64,000 bases of DNA. Origin: Candidatus Barnesiella excrementavium. Its GTDB lineage: Bacteria; Bacteroidota; Bacteroidia; Bacteroidales; Barnesiellaceae. The translations under genes were made by a program, and so were the position numbers. Location: contig DXDM01000036.1 in the NCBI GenBank assembly GCA_019115485.1, positions 1 through 64,000 on the forward strand. The letters run 5' to 3'. Below the pieces are notes generated by a model. The model saw only the letters and a list, made by a program, of their open reading frames with translations. It had not been told where the DNA came from and made no database searches. Below, one piece after another: positions 52,713 through 61,150 of this stretch (position 1 is the stretch's first letter; each line of letters begins with the position of its first letter).

Positions 52713-54440
52713 TTATTGAACGATTACTTTCTTGACTTCCGATTGCCCGTTGTTGTGAGCAATTTGAATGATGTAGCAACCGGCCGAGGGTACGGTCAAT
52801 TCGTTGGCCGATACCTGATGGTAGAGCGGCTGCCCCGCTATGGTGTAGACCGAAATGTGGCAAATCTCCTCACCTTCTATGCAGATAGTCGGTCCATCGA
52901 CGGTAATTGTCGTAGGATTTACAAGTTGATGGGATAAGGAGGACGAGGGTCCTTCGCCGGCTTCTTCCTTGACAAAGATGAATTGCAAGGAAGATCTGAT
53001 GTCGTTCTGGTACCATTCGCACACCGAGCCATCGGCTTTATTGTTCATGCATTCGTATTTTTCCATGCCCGAACGTAACAGACTCCATGTGGTGTAGTCG
53101 GCATAGCCTCCACCCAGGTTGAATTCGACGGGTGATGTGGTCATGCTGGCCTGGTAAATTCGGTCGCCCGTATATTCTTCGTCGGCATGGGCAAGGGTTA
53201 TTTTTGCCCCGTTTTTATTGACGATATAGTATTTGTCTTCCGAGTCGGGGACAGCTACAAATTTCCACCACTGATCGGAATCATCTTCTACATAGGCTTC
53301 CTGACGCAAATCCTGATCTTCTCCCTGATAGGTGATGACGGTCTTGCCATTTTCCTGGTTGGAAACAAACAGCAGGTTGTACCAGTAGTTGGTATTCTCG
53401 TCGCTGATGTTGGGCATTTCGCGCAGCGCAGTGACTTCGATAAAGCGTATGCCGGCACCGGCATCGTCCTGGGCATATTCGCAGATGGTGCCACCCTGTT
53501 GGTCGTTCATCCATTTGTGGTCTTTTTGAACCCCCTCGGGCGTTGTCGTCTCTACGGCACTGATGCGTCGTATGGTCCAGGCGCTCAATTTGCTGTCGAT
53601 GCTTTCGATGGCAAAGGCTTCGGCTTTCGATACCTCTTGTGAGGCTTGATACTTGCGGCCACCTCCATCAATTTCATCGGCGTGTGCTATGGAGATGTAG
53701 GCTCCGTTTTTATTGACGATATAGTATTCGTTATCGGCATTTCCGGTGCGGACAATCTTCCACAATTGGTTATAGTTGGTGGTGTTGAGCAGTTCCTGTT
53801 GCAGATTGGTGTCTTCGCCTTTGTAAGTAAAGGCCTTTATTTGGGTTGCCTCTTTGGCCTGGCTTCTTTCAAAGATGATGTTGTACCAGTATTCCTGGTC
53901 GGCATCGCTGATTTTGGGCATCTCTTTGGGGAGGGCCAGGTAGATGTGGTTGTCGCTCGAATTGTCTTTATTGGTCCATTCGCCCACTTCACCGCCTTCG
54001 CCGCTCTCCTTCTTGTTCAACGACTCATGGTTGGGGCTTCCCACACGTTCGATGTCAAATACAAACGAGCCGCAATAGTTTATTTTGAAGCTGGTGGCCA
54101 GGGTCGAGCTGGCTCCATACCGATTACTGTCGGCATAACCGGGGCCACCTTCGATGAGGGCTATCTTTCGCCCGCTTTTGCCTACCAGTTGGTACTCGCC
54201 TTCCGTATCGGTCGCTACGATTTTCCACAACTGGTCGTCGCTCCAATCTACCTGTTTCACGATTTGGAGTTTCTCGTTATCGCCCATGTCCTGGATTACC
54301 TTGCCACTGTTCTTGAACTGGAGAATGTACCAGGTTTCATGAGTATCGTCACTGATAACGGGTGATATTCCCGGCACGGCTGCTTGTATAAAGGCGAGGT
54401 ATACACCTACCGAAATAAAGAGTAATGCTAATTTTTTCAT
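52713..54440 (-). CDS. Secreted protein of three lectin-like (ricin/beta-trefoil-type) repeats with sorting-type tail
   Basis: 575 residues, signal peptide MKKLALLFISVGVYLAFIQA. Three tandem repeats of about 150 residues (about 34-180, 182-335, 336-495) each begin with WY-x-(I/L)-x-F, contain QLWKIV or QWWKFV and then YxIVNKNGAxISIAHADE or the like, and end in a (M/L)N-x-K/D-x-x-G-x-x-CE-type stretch. The QxW repeats point to beta-trefoil carbohydrate-binding (ricin B/CBM13-like) domains. The last 70 residues (HISVYTIAGQPLYHQV, then GCYIIQIAHNNGQSEVKKVIV) are a type IX-like C-terminal domain. There is no catalytic motif, so this is probably a secreted or surface glycan-binding protein. It has a separate promoter with the same element as the GH3 and GH97 genes. 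Confidence 0.78.
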   Translation of the reverse strand: MKKLALLFISVGVYLAFIQAAVPGISPVISDDTHETWYILQFKNSGKVIQDMGDNEKLQIVKQVDWSDDQLWKIVATDTEGEYQLVGKSGRKIALIEGGPGYADSNRYGASSTLATSFKINYCGSFVFDIERVGSPNHESLNKKESGEGGEVGEWTNKDNSSDNHIYLALPKEMPKISDADQEYWYNIIFERSQAKEATQIKAFTYKGEDTNLQQELLNTTNYNQLWKIVRTGNADNEYYIVNKNGAYISIAHADEIDGGGRKYQASQEVSKAEAFAIESIDSKLSAWTIRRISAVETTTPEGVQKDHKWMNDQQGGTICEYAQDDAGAGIRFIEVTALREMPNISDENTNYWYNLLFVSNQENGKTVITYQGEDQDLRQEAYVEDDSDQWWKFVAVPDSEDKYYIVNKNGAKITLAHADEEYTGDRIYQASMTTSPVEFNLGGGYADYTTWSLLRSGMEKYECMNNKADGSVCEWYQNDIRSSLQFIFVKEEAGEGPSSSLSHQLVNPTTITVDGPTICIEGEEICHISVYTIAGQPLYHQVSANELTVPSAGCYIIQIAHNNGQSEVKKVIVQ

Positions 54441-54469
54441 GGTGTTTCTTTTTTGTCAAATTGTGTATA

Positions 54470-54521
54470 CAAAAGTAAATATGTCATTGGTGGCATTTGA
54501 ATAAAAATGTACAGAAAAGCA
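54470..54521 (-). promoter_or_regulatory. Promoter of the lectin-like gene with shared upstream element
   Basis: Minus strand: TGCTTTTCTGTAC (54521-54509), 31 bp, -7 box TACTTTTG (54477-54470). The element differs from the other two at two of 13 bases but is at the identical spacing. Predicted leader about 22 nt. Confidence 0.6.
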
Positions 54522-54565
54522 ACAAAATCATTTCCGGGCGGTGGCTTTTTTATCGGTGTGAGCCG

Positions 54566-57427
54566 TTAATAGGAGATGTTTTCCAGTATTTCAATCTTTT
54601 CCGTGTCGTTCTTCTGGGTGAATAAATCGGTAAGAGCGTTGATACTCAGCTTTGTATCCGGTGAAAATGCACTCGACTTCATATATTGAATCATGCTGTT
54701 GCAGAGGCTTCGCACTTCGGGATTCTCTTTTACGCGATCGAGGTTGGCCATGCAGATGAGGAGCTTGCCGCCTTCGACATTGAACTCGAATATCAATCCC
54801 AGTTTGTGGTTGCGCTCTACGTTGTCGATTACTTGCACAATGGGTCGATAGGCGGCCGGCATGCGGTCGAGAATGAGCGGATAGCTCTGTTTGATAATGG
54901 AGTACCATTGCCAGTTGGTGTGACAGTCGGTTGGGAATCGGGCAAACAGCGGGTGCTCGGGCGAGGTGAGTATGCCGAGAGTTCCCGGTGAGGCCGGGCA
55001 GCCGATGCGGTCGCAAATGCTTTTGAACATGCGATAGTTCCAATAGTCGGTCTGGAACAATCCGCCCACGGTTTGTGAGGCGTAGGTGGCCGAGTCGGGG
55101 AACCACAGCACACGATTCCCTTTTTGCAATTCGTTAATCATGCGCTCGTCCAGTTGCTTGCTTATGTAAATCTCCTCGTCGGGGGCTTGAATCTCCTCAT
55201 CGGGATAGACCCACAGGGCATAGTGGTTTTTATATTCTGTTCCTTCTATCAGGAGCTCTAAGTTCACTTTTTGAGCACGGGTTATCGAGGCAATTTGCGG
55301 TGCGATGGTCCCGATTTGTGACAAGCCTTTTCCCGTAGTCTTGATTTTCAGGGTACCCTGGTCTATCGGGGTTCCGGTATTGTCCTTTAATGTCCAGCGG
55401 AGTCTCTTGCCGTTTAAGTCGCGGTTGGAGTAGTCGGCGATTTTGAGTTGCCCCGTCAGGGTTTCCCGGTTGGTCCAGCAGAATTTCCCGGTGACGAACA
55501 AGGGCACCACGTCGTTGCAAAATTCACGCCACTCTTCGGGCGAAATAAGTCCCTTACTGTCCATGAACGCGTCCAGCATGCCTACATAGGCCGACCCTTG
55601 TCCCGGGTAGTCCTGCAAGTCGAGCAGTTGGAATCCGCCCAGTTTCTCGGTTCGCAGGTCCATTTCGATATCGGCTTTGTAAAGCTGGGCGGCCCATCGC
55701 CCGGAAGCTCTGAAAAAGTCGTCGGCCTGGTCGAGCATACCGGCCTCTTGGAGACGGTTGCGGAATATTTCGAAATTCCACGGGGCCAGCACTCCGGTAT
55801 ATTTCCCCATCTCGGCATAGTGGGGGTATACCTGGAACTGGCCGGTCTCGTGACTTACGACCGGGACAGGACAGTGGGCTACCGCTTCGTTGAAAGTCAT
55901 TTGCGAGTTGGGGTAGGTGTTGTTGATGTAACCGCCTTCATAGGCATCGGCATAAGAGAAGGAGCCTCGCACATGATTGCGGTAGCTGTTTCCCTCGCGT
56001 GGCCCGATTTTGCAGGTGACGAGGTAGTCTTCACCATCGACAACGCCTTTGGTCCCCAGGAAGTTGTTTGAGCCGAAGGCATAAAGGTGCCGGGAATCTA
56101 TTTGGCGGAACGAGTCGGTGAATTCCCGCATCAGGTCCAGGTCGCCCGATAACTCGTTTCCCAGGGCAAACATGACGAACGAGGCGTGGTTGCCATATTC
56201 CTGCTGGATATTGGTTCCCTCTTTCCGCAGAAAATCGACAAGGTATGTTTCGCTTCTTTTCAGGCTGCCCCAGAACGGCAGTTCGGGTTGCAGATAGATG
56301 CCCTCGATGTCGGCCGCCTCGAAACAGGCTCTCGGGGGACACCACGAGTGGAACCGGCAGTGGTTGATGCCGTAGCTTTTGCAGATTTGGAAATAGCGTC
56401 GCCACTCCTTCACGTGCATCGGGGTATGGGCCGTGAGGGGGAATACACAGGCGTCGTGCTTGCCCCGTAGGAAGGTGGTCTGTCCGTTGATGGTAAATTG
56501 TCCGTCGAGGGTCCTGAAATCGCGCAATCCGAAGTTTACGATTTGTTTGTCATACCCTTTCAGCTCTATCTCCATGGCATACAGAGCCGGGGAGAATTCG
56601 CTCCACAGGAGGGCCTTTTTCCCAAGCGGATATTGCAGGGTGTATTCACTTTTACCCTGTGTCAGGCAGAGTTTTATCCGTTTCCCCCGATGCTTTTTCG
56701 AGGTGTTCCAGGCGGTTGCTTGCAGTTCGAGGACTGTCCCGTCGGCGAGCTTGTCGGCATGGGCTATTTCGATTTTCAGCTCGACCGATTTCTGGGCGGC
56801 CGAGGGATAGACTTGCAGACTTTTCAGGTGAACCCGATTGCGGGCTTCGAGAAACAGCTCGCCGATGATGCCGTTCCAGTTGGTTTGTGTCGACTCGGTA
56901 TAGGCGTGCGAATTGGACAGGAGTTGGCGCGGAACCGACTCGCCGTTATCGACAAGGACAGTGATTTCGTGATGCCCGGGGGTGAGCAGCGTCGACAGGT
57001 CATAGACCTGCGGGGTTGAGATATTATCGTTCTTCCCGGCCGAAACGCCGTCGATCCACACTTGTGAAGGCTTGGTGCGTTCGAGTGTCAGTACAATCTC
57101 CTTTCCGCGCCAGCCGTCGGGGATTGTCACCTCTTTTTTATACCAGGCTTTGCCTACATATTTATAGATCCGCGACAAGTGGGTGGTCTCGTTTTTTGAG
57201 GTGTTGCGTACCCCTTTTTGATTGGTGTCGGTTGTACCGGGCAAGGTAACCGTGTCGGAGAAGGGTTTGAGTTGCCACTGCTCGGTCAATCCTTCATTTT
57301 GAGCGTCTAGTTCAAATTGCCACACTCCTTGCAGCTCGATTCTCTCCCGCATGGCGTTGTCGGCAGCGGTTGCCCGGGAAACAAGGACGGACAGAATCAG
57401 TAGGGCGATAAATCGTATCAGGTTCAT
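54566..57427 (-). CDS. GH2-family exported beta-glycosidase, long form
   Basis: Start at 57427 (MNLIRFIALLILSVLVSRATA) gives a signal peptide; the frame runs on to 57526 without one. 953 residues: jelly-roll sugar-binding domain (about 28-200, IELQGVWQFELD, AWYKKEVTIP), Ig-like domain (about 201-305), TIM barrel (about 306-600) with Glu425 in FALGNELSGD (acid/base) and Glu527 in PVVSHETGQF (nucleophile), then about 350 extra residues of beta-rich and alpha/beta segments. Barrel details (RGKHDACVFPLTAHTPM; HETGQF instead of SEFG) place it away from beta-galactosidases and beta-glucuronidases, nearer to the poorly characterised long GH2 group of Bacteroidota. It is the last gene of the run that contains the metalloprotease-like genes, beginning 76 bp after the preceding stop. 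Confidence 0.87.
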   Translation of the reverse strand: MNLIRFIALLILSVLVSRATAADNAMRERIELQGVWQFELDAQNEGLTEQWQLKPFSDTVTLPGTTDTNQKGVRNTSKNETTHLSRIYKYVGKAWYKKEVTIPDGWRGKEIVLTLERTKPSQVWIDGVSAGKNDNISTPQVYDLSTLLTPGHHEITVLVDNGESVPRQLLSNSHAYTESTQTNWNGIIGELFLEARNRVHLKSLQVYPSAAQKSVELKIEIAHADKLADGTVLELQATAWNTSKKHRGKRIKLCLTQGKSEYTLQYPLGKKALLWSEFSPALYAMEIELKGYDKQIVNFGLRDFRTLDGQFTINGQTTFLRGKHDACVFPLTAHTPMHVKEWRRYFQICKSYGINHCRFHSWCPPRACFEAADIEGIYLQPELPFWGSLKRSETYLVDFLRKEGTNIQQEYGNHASFVMFALGNELSGDLDLMREFTDSFRQIDSRHLYAFGSNNFLGTKGVVDGEDYLVTCKIGPREGNSYRNHVRGSFSYADAYEGGYINNTYPNSQMTFNEAVAHCPVPVVSHETGQFQVYPHYAEMGKYTGVLAPWNFEIFRNRLQEAGMLDQADDFFRASGRWAAQLYKADIEMDLRTEKLGGFQLLDLQDYPGQGSAYVGMLDAFMDSKGLISPEEWREFCNDVVPLFVTGKFCWTNRETLTGQLKIADYSNRDLNGKRLRWTLKDNTGTPIDQGTLKIKTTGKGLSQIGTIAPQIASITRAQKVNLELLIEGTEYKNHYALWVYPDEEIQAPDEEIYISKQLDERMINELQKGNRVLWFPDSATYASQTVGGLFQTDYWNYRMFKSICDRIGCPASPGTLGILTSPEHPLFARFPTDCHTNWQWYSIIKQSYPLILDRMPAAYRPIVQVIDNVERNHKLGLIFEFNVEGGKLLICMANLDRVKENPEVRSLCNSMIQYMKSSAFSPDTKLSINALTDLFTQKNDTEKIEILENISY

Positions 57428-57503
57428 ATAAAAGTGGTTTGTCTGTGTGTAGAAATGAGAAGAACGGTAGAAGAGGGTAACCGGTGTTTCGAGATGGCCG
57501 GTT

Positions 57504-58625
57504 CTAAAACTCGATGGTCTCTTCATGAATATCTTTCCCGCTCAGTTTGGTTATCTGGGTGGCCCAGTCGGGAATCCAGATGTATTTTTTCTCTCCCTGG
57601 TATTCGGCTTCGACCAGGAAGCAGAACCAGTAGGCGTAGGGGAACTCGTCGCTCGGTGGCAGACCGGGTGTACCCTTGGCCGGGTGATAGAGGTCGTATA
57701 CGTCGGTCAGTTCGGCAAACCCTTTCGAGTTTGTTTGCAGCGTGCGATAGGCATGGGGGTAGACGTCGCGATTGTTCTTCCGACCACCGGCACGGGTACC
57801 GTATAGTTTCAAGGTGACGTTTTTCCCCTTCTTCCCGTTGACCCGTACGTTGATTCGTATCTTGTCGGGGAATACCCTACGGCTTAACCCTTGGGGCAGT
57901 TGTTTGTAATGGGCCGTGTAGTTGAACAGATGCGAACAGTAGTCGCTCCATGCCCACATGCCGTTGCCCATGTTGCACTTGGGCGGGCGCAGGGCTTCGT
58001 GGCTGATGGGATTGTCCTCGGCTTTGATGATGTATTGATAGATGTCGGTGGCTCCGCGCACGTGTCCGTATTCATGGCCCAGGTTGCTGTATGTGCCTTG
58101 TTCGGGGGGCTCTTTGGCAAAGATGTCGCCATACTTTTGCTGCTGCTCCAATGTCTGGTAACAGCACACGACCGATTGTCCGCTTTGTCCGCCGCCACCG
58201 CACCACAGGCCGTTGCTCTTGGCATTCAGCGCGAAGAACACGACAAAGTCGTACCGGGCGGTATCCAACGGACCGTAGGCCTGTTTCTGGAACTGGTCGT
58301 ACAGGTCACGGTTGCCTTGTATGTCGTAGATGTGAAGTCCGGCGGGAATAAACTCGAAGTAGTATTTGAATTTGTTTTCGCTCTCGTTCCAGAAGTAGGT
58401 CGTTTTTTCAAACATCTTTTTCAAGTTCTCGGTGAAGAGCTCTTCTCCACCGTATCGGGCCAGGTCGTCCTTCTCGATCCATACCTGGGCGCGGTAGGTG
58501 ATGGTTTCCAGTCCCAGCCTGTTGTGTCCGTTTTTATGTTGAGCCTGGGTGGTCATGCAGCAGGCTGCTGCGACGAGCCATAAGACGAGGAGTCGGTGTA
58601 CGGTATTGCTGTTTAGTTTTATCAT
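57504..58625 (-). CDS. Metzincin-like secreted zinc metalloprotease, subtype A
   Basis: 373 residues; start at 58625 (MIKLNSNTVHRLLVLWLVAAACC) gives a signal peptide ending near TTQAQ, probably a soluble product. Conserved N-terminal module (about 41-100, YRAQVWIEKDDLARYGG, then FWNES and KYYFEFIP), a GGGGQSGQSVV loop, then the zinc site LGHEYGHVRGATD (His184, Glu185, His188, Gly191, Asp194) = HExxHxxGxxD, the metzincin pattern with Asp as third ligand. A Met-turn-like KCNMG follows with Met219, 35 residues after His184. The C-terminal part (about 255-373) is beta-rich and ends in a YIWIPDW region. It is closest to the protein at 62408. I do not recognise it as a named family; substrate and activity are unknown. 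Confidence 0.72.
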   Translation of the reverse strand: MIKLNSNTVHRLLVLWLVAAACCMTTQAQHKNGHNRLGLETITYRAQVWIEKDDLARYGGEELFTENLKKMFEKTTYFWNESENKFKYYFEFIPAGLHIYDIQGNRDLYDQFQKQAYGPLDTARYDFVVFFALNAKSNGLWCGGGGQSGQSVVCCYQTLEQQQKYGDIFAKEPPEQGTYSNLGHEYGHVRGATDIYQYIIKAEDNPISHEALRPPKCNMGNGMWAWSDYCSHLFNYTAHYKQLPQGLSRRVFPDKIRINVRVNGKKGKNVTLKLYGTRAGGRKNNRDVYPHAYRTLQTNSKGFAELTDVYDLYHPAKGTPGLPPSDEFPYAYWFCFLVEAEYQGEKKYIWIPDWATQITKLSGKDIHEETIEF

Positions 58626-58709
58626 GTTTGGGATATTGTATAGGGTCGATTGGGGGGGATTGATTGTTTTTCCTTCATCGGGGTGTGGCCCGGGAGGAGT
58701 GTTCAAGGG

Positions 58710-59768
58710 TTAGAAATCAATATTCATTTCATATAGATTTTTGTGCTCGAAGAACATGAGTTGAACGGCATACTCGGGCATCCAATAGTATTTGCGGGTA
58801 TTCCCGTCGATGGCTTCGATCAGGAAGTTGAACCAGCGGCCGTAGGGCAGGTCGTCGGGACGTCCCGGTTGGGGAGGGTTGCAATACATGTCTTTTACGC
58901 CGGTCAGTACAATCCGACCGTTCGAGTCGCTTTGGTAGGAGCGGTAGGCCGGTGTGATCACATCGTTGTGAACCGCGCGGCAGCCGTAGAGGTTGACCGT
59001 GATTCCGGCTTTGGGTTGCCCGTTCTCCGTGAGGTTGAACTGTATGCTGTCGGGGAACATTCGGCGGAACAGGTCGGGATAGTCGTTGGCCGGTACTCTC
59101 GACTCGGCCACGTAGTTGATGATTTTTGCCGCATAGGGACTCCACAGGCTGTCCCGGCTGGCGCTGTGCATGATGCAGGGAATCGGTTTGAAGGCTTCGT
59201 GGGTGACCGGGTTTTTGTGGGCTCTCACCTGGGTTGCATATACATCGGTAACCATGCGGTAGTGTCCCAACTCATGAGCCACGGTCTTGTAGGTTCCGTC
59301 GGTGAAAATTTCCTTCATTTTCAATGAATCGCCATTTCTGACGTAGATGCCGCAGAGTCCGTTTTTCACCCCGCCAGCCGCGGCTCCCGGGTGTTCGTCG
59401 GCATGATCTTTTATCATATCGAACATGACCAGTACGTCGTATTTCTTGAAATCGAAATCGTCGCCTCCGTAGGTTCTGAGCACATCTTTCGACGACCCTT
59501 CAAAGACGGCGTGCAGGGTGGGGGTGAACTTGAAATAGTAGTCGAAATCGTTGGACCCGTTGTTCCAGAATCGGGTCACGTTGTCAAAGAGTCCGACCAG
59601 TTTTTTCTGAAACGATTTTTTCCCGCCGAAATAGTCTACTCCGGGTTTGTCGGCGATGACACAGACCCGGTATTCCACTTGTTTCAATTTCTGTTTCTCC
59701 TTGGATTGAGCGTAGCTGCATATCGTTGTACCCAGGAGAAGGAGGGTTAATAAAGTTATTTTCTTCAT
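58710..59768 (-). CDS. Metzincin-like secreted zinc metalloprotease, subtype B
   Basis: 352 residues, signal peptide MKKITLLTLLLLGTTICSYA followed by Gln, so likely soluble after export. Same layout as its three paralogues: N-terminal module (VEYRVCVIADKPGVDYFGG, FWNN, DYYFKFTP), then EIFTDGTYKTVAHELGHYRMVTD with His165, Glu166, His169 and Asp175. The Gly of HExxHxxG is Met172 here. The Met-turn-like PCIMH has Met200, again exactly 35 residues after the first His. The C-terminal beta-rich domain contains GITVNLYGCRA and ends near YYWMPEY. It is closest to the lipoprotein at 61151 (shared HELGHYR and EIFTD-x-TYKT). The Gly loss could change the active-site turn, but all putative zinc ligands remain. 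Confidence 0.72.
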   Translation of the reverse strand: MKKITLLTLLLLGTTICSYAQSKEKQKLKQVEYRVCVIADKPGVDYFGGKKSFQKKLVGLFDNVTRFWNNGSNDFDYYFKFTPTLHAVFEGSSKDVLRTYGGDDFDFKKYDVLVMFDMIKDHADEHPGAAAGGVKNGLCGIYVRNGDSLKMKEIFTDGTYKTVAHELGHYRMVTDVYATQVRAHKNPVTHEAFKPIPCIMHSASRDSLWSPYAAKIINYVAESRVPANDYPDLFRRMFPDSIQFNLTENGQPKAGITVNLYGCRAVHNDVITPAYRSYQSDSNGRIVLTGVKDMYCNPPQPGRPDDLPYGRWFNFLIEAIDGNTRKYYWMPEYAVQLMFFEHKNLYEMNIDF

Positions 59769-59792
59769 GGTTTCGATAGTGTTTAATTGGGG

Positions 59793-61112
59793 TTATAGCA
59801 TGGTGGCGTGAGGAGCCGTTCCTTCGGTTTGGATTTGATAGGGAAATTCGGCGTCGGGTTCATCGGGCTGGGGTGAGGCGATGGCCTGCCTGGGAGCCCC
59901 GGTAACGACGAGCCACAGGAATTGAGTTTTCTCGGGTAGGGTAAAGTGAACCGGCGGGTTAATCCCGTTTCCGGCTTTATGCATCTCGCCGTAAACCCGT
60001 TTTCCGTTGGTGAGCATGGCGATGAATCCGTATCGCCAGCCAGCCTCTTCCTGCCCCTTCGGGTTGAAGTCGGGGTGCCCGGCCAGCCCTTCAAAGGTCA
60101 GGGTAATGCGGGTGCCGCCCCGGGGTACTTTCATGCGAATGGCGTTGTAGCCTCCACTTTGGGGGCATTTCGCTTTGGCTATCCGATACCAGCCGTTCTC
60201 TTGCCGTTCCAACTTGCAGAGGTGTTGGTTGGCATACGAGCTGCACACCGACTTGATGCGGGGGATATCCCACGTCACGAACCGACTGGCCGCGTCGTAG
60301 ATTTCGTCGTTCAGTTGTTCGTAGGAGAGCCCCGTCAGTCGCATGTAGACCGATTCGGGCGTTTCGCCTTTTCGGGCGTTTCGCCACAACTCTCCGACCA
60401 GTTTCACGCCATGCTTGTTGGTCCAGTATTCCAGGAACTGCGGGGCGCAATAGAGATTCTTCTTGTGAAACAGGGCGTAATGGGTCTGTTTCATGTAGTT
60501 GTTCAGGTGGTAGTTCTCGATGGTGACCCAGTCGGGGTATAGCTGCCACAACATCCATTGCGAGGTGTATTCCATGAGGGTGGAGGAGAATCCTTCGTAT
60601 CCGTCGGCCTTGACCATGTATTGAAAGGCATGGCCCAATTCGTGGACCAGGGTGCAGTAGGGGTATCCGCTGATTCGGCAGGGACGGAACCACACCATGC
60701 CTATGCTGTCGTGCGCTCCGCCGTAGGCGGTACGTATGTCGTCGTCATACATCCATATGATGGTTTTATAGCGGTCGGTGTATGATTTCCCTTTGAGCAC
60801 GAACTTCAACTTGTCGATGAAATAATGGTAGTATCGTTCACCCTCCTCCAAAATTTCCTGTGGAAAAAAGCGCCGGTTCTCGTCCTGGATAGAGGCCGGG
60901 TCTTTGCCGAATGACTTGGCCCAGAAGATGGCCAGATTCTCCGATTCGGCCTTGTAGTCATAGCCGAATGGCCCGTCCGGGTCGTTGAAGCCGTGTTTCT
61001 CAATGTCCTGTTGCGGAATGAATAGCGTCTTCTTGCCCGATTTTGCTTGCAGCAATTGGGTACAGGAAAGTATGGACAGGGATAACAGGATAATGGCTAT
61101 TCGTTTTCTCAT
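59793..61112 (-). CDS. DUF6055-type secreted HExxH (gluzincin-like) metalloprotease candidate
   Basis: 439 residues with a signal ending near LLQAKSG; a Cys at residue 17 (LSILSC) could make it a lipoprotein instead. The zinc motif is LVHELGHAFQYM (His157, Glu158, His161), followed 20 residues after the second His by Glu181 in STLMEYTSQWM. HExxH plus a downstream Glu is the gluzincin pattern, different from the Asp-type site of the four neighbours. Surrounding sequence (YKTIIWMYDDDIRTAYGG, WFRPCRISGYPY, YEQLNDEIYDAASRFVTWD) resembles DUF6055 proteins of Bacteroidota. The C-terminal 130 residues are beta-rich, like a carbohydrate-binding or Ig-type domain. It sits in the middle of the metzincin-like genes, spaced 24 and 38 bp from its neighbours, so it is surely co-transcribed. 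Confidence 0.75.
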   Translation of the reverse strand: MRKRIAIILLSLSILSCTQLLQAKSGKKTLFIPQQDIEKHGFNDPDGPFGYDYKAESENLAIFWAKSFGKDPASIQDENRRFFPQEILEEGERYYHYFIDKLKFVLKGKSYTDRYKTIIWMYDDDIRTAYGGAHDSIGMVWFRPCRISGYPYCTLVHELGHAFQYMVKADGYEGFSSTLMEYTSQWMLWQLYPDWVTIENYHLNNYMKQTHYALFHKKNLYCAPQFLEYWTNKHGVKLVGELWRNARKGETPESVYMRLTGLSYEQLNDEIYDAASRFVTWDIPRIKSVCSSYANQHLCKLERQENGWYRIAKAKCPQSGGYNAIRMKVPRGGTRITLTFEGLAGHPDFNPKGQEEAGWRYGFIAMLTNGKRVYGEMHKAGNGINPPVHFTLPEKTQFLWLVVTGAPRQAIASPQPDEPDAEFPYQIQTEGTAPHATML

Positions 61113-61150
61113 GGAATTGTTTTTGTGTTTGTGGGTGTTGTGGTTGACTG

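Noticed and set aside
57504-58625. Assignment of the HExxH paralogues to IgA peptidase M64
   Set aside because: M64 proteins have HExGHxxxGLADEY-type sites; here Asp follows at the metzincin distance without that pattern, and a Cys-x-Met turn is present.
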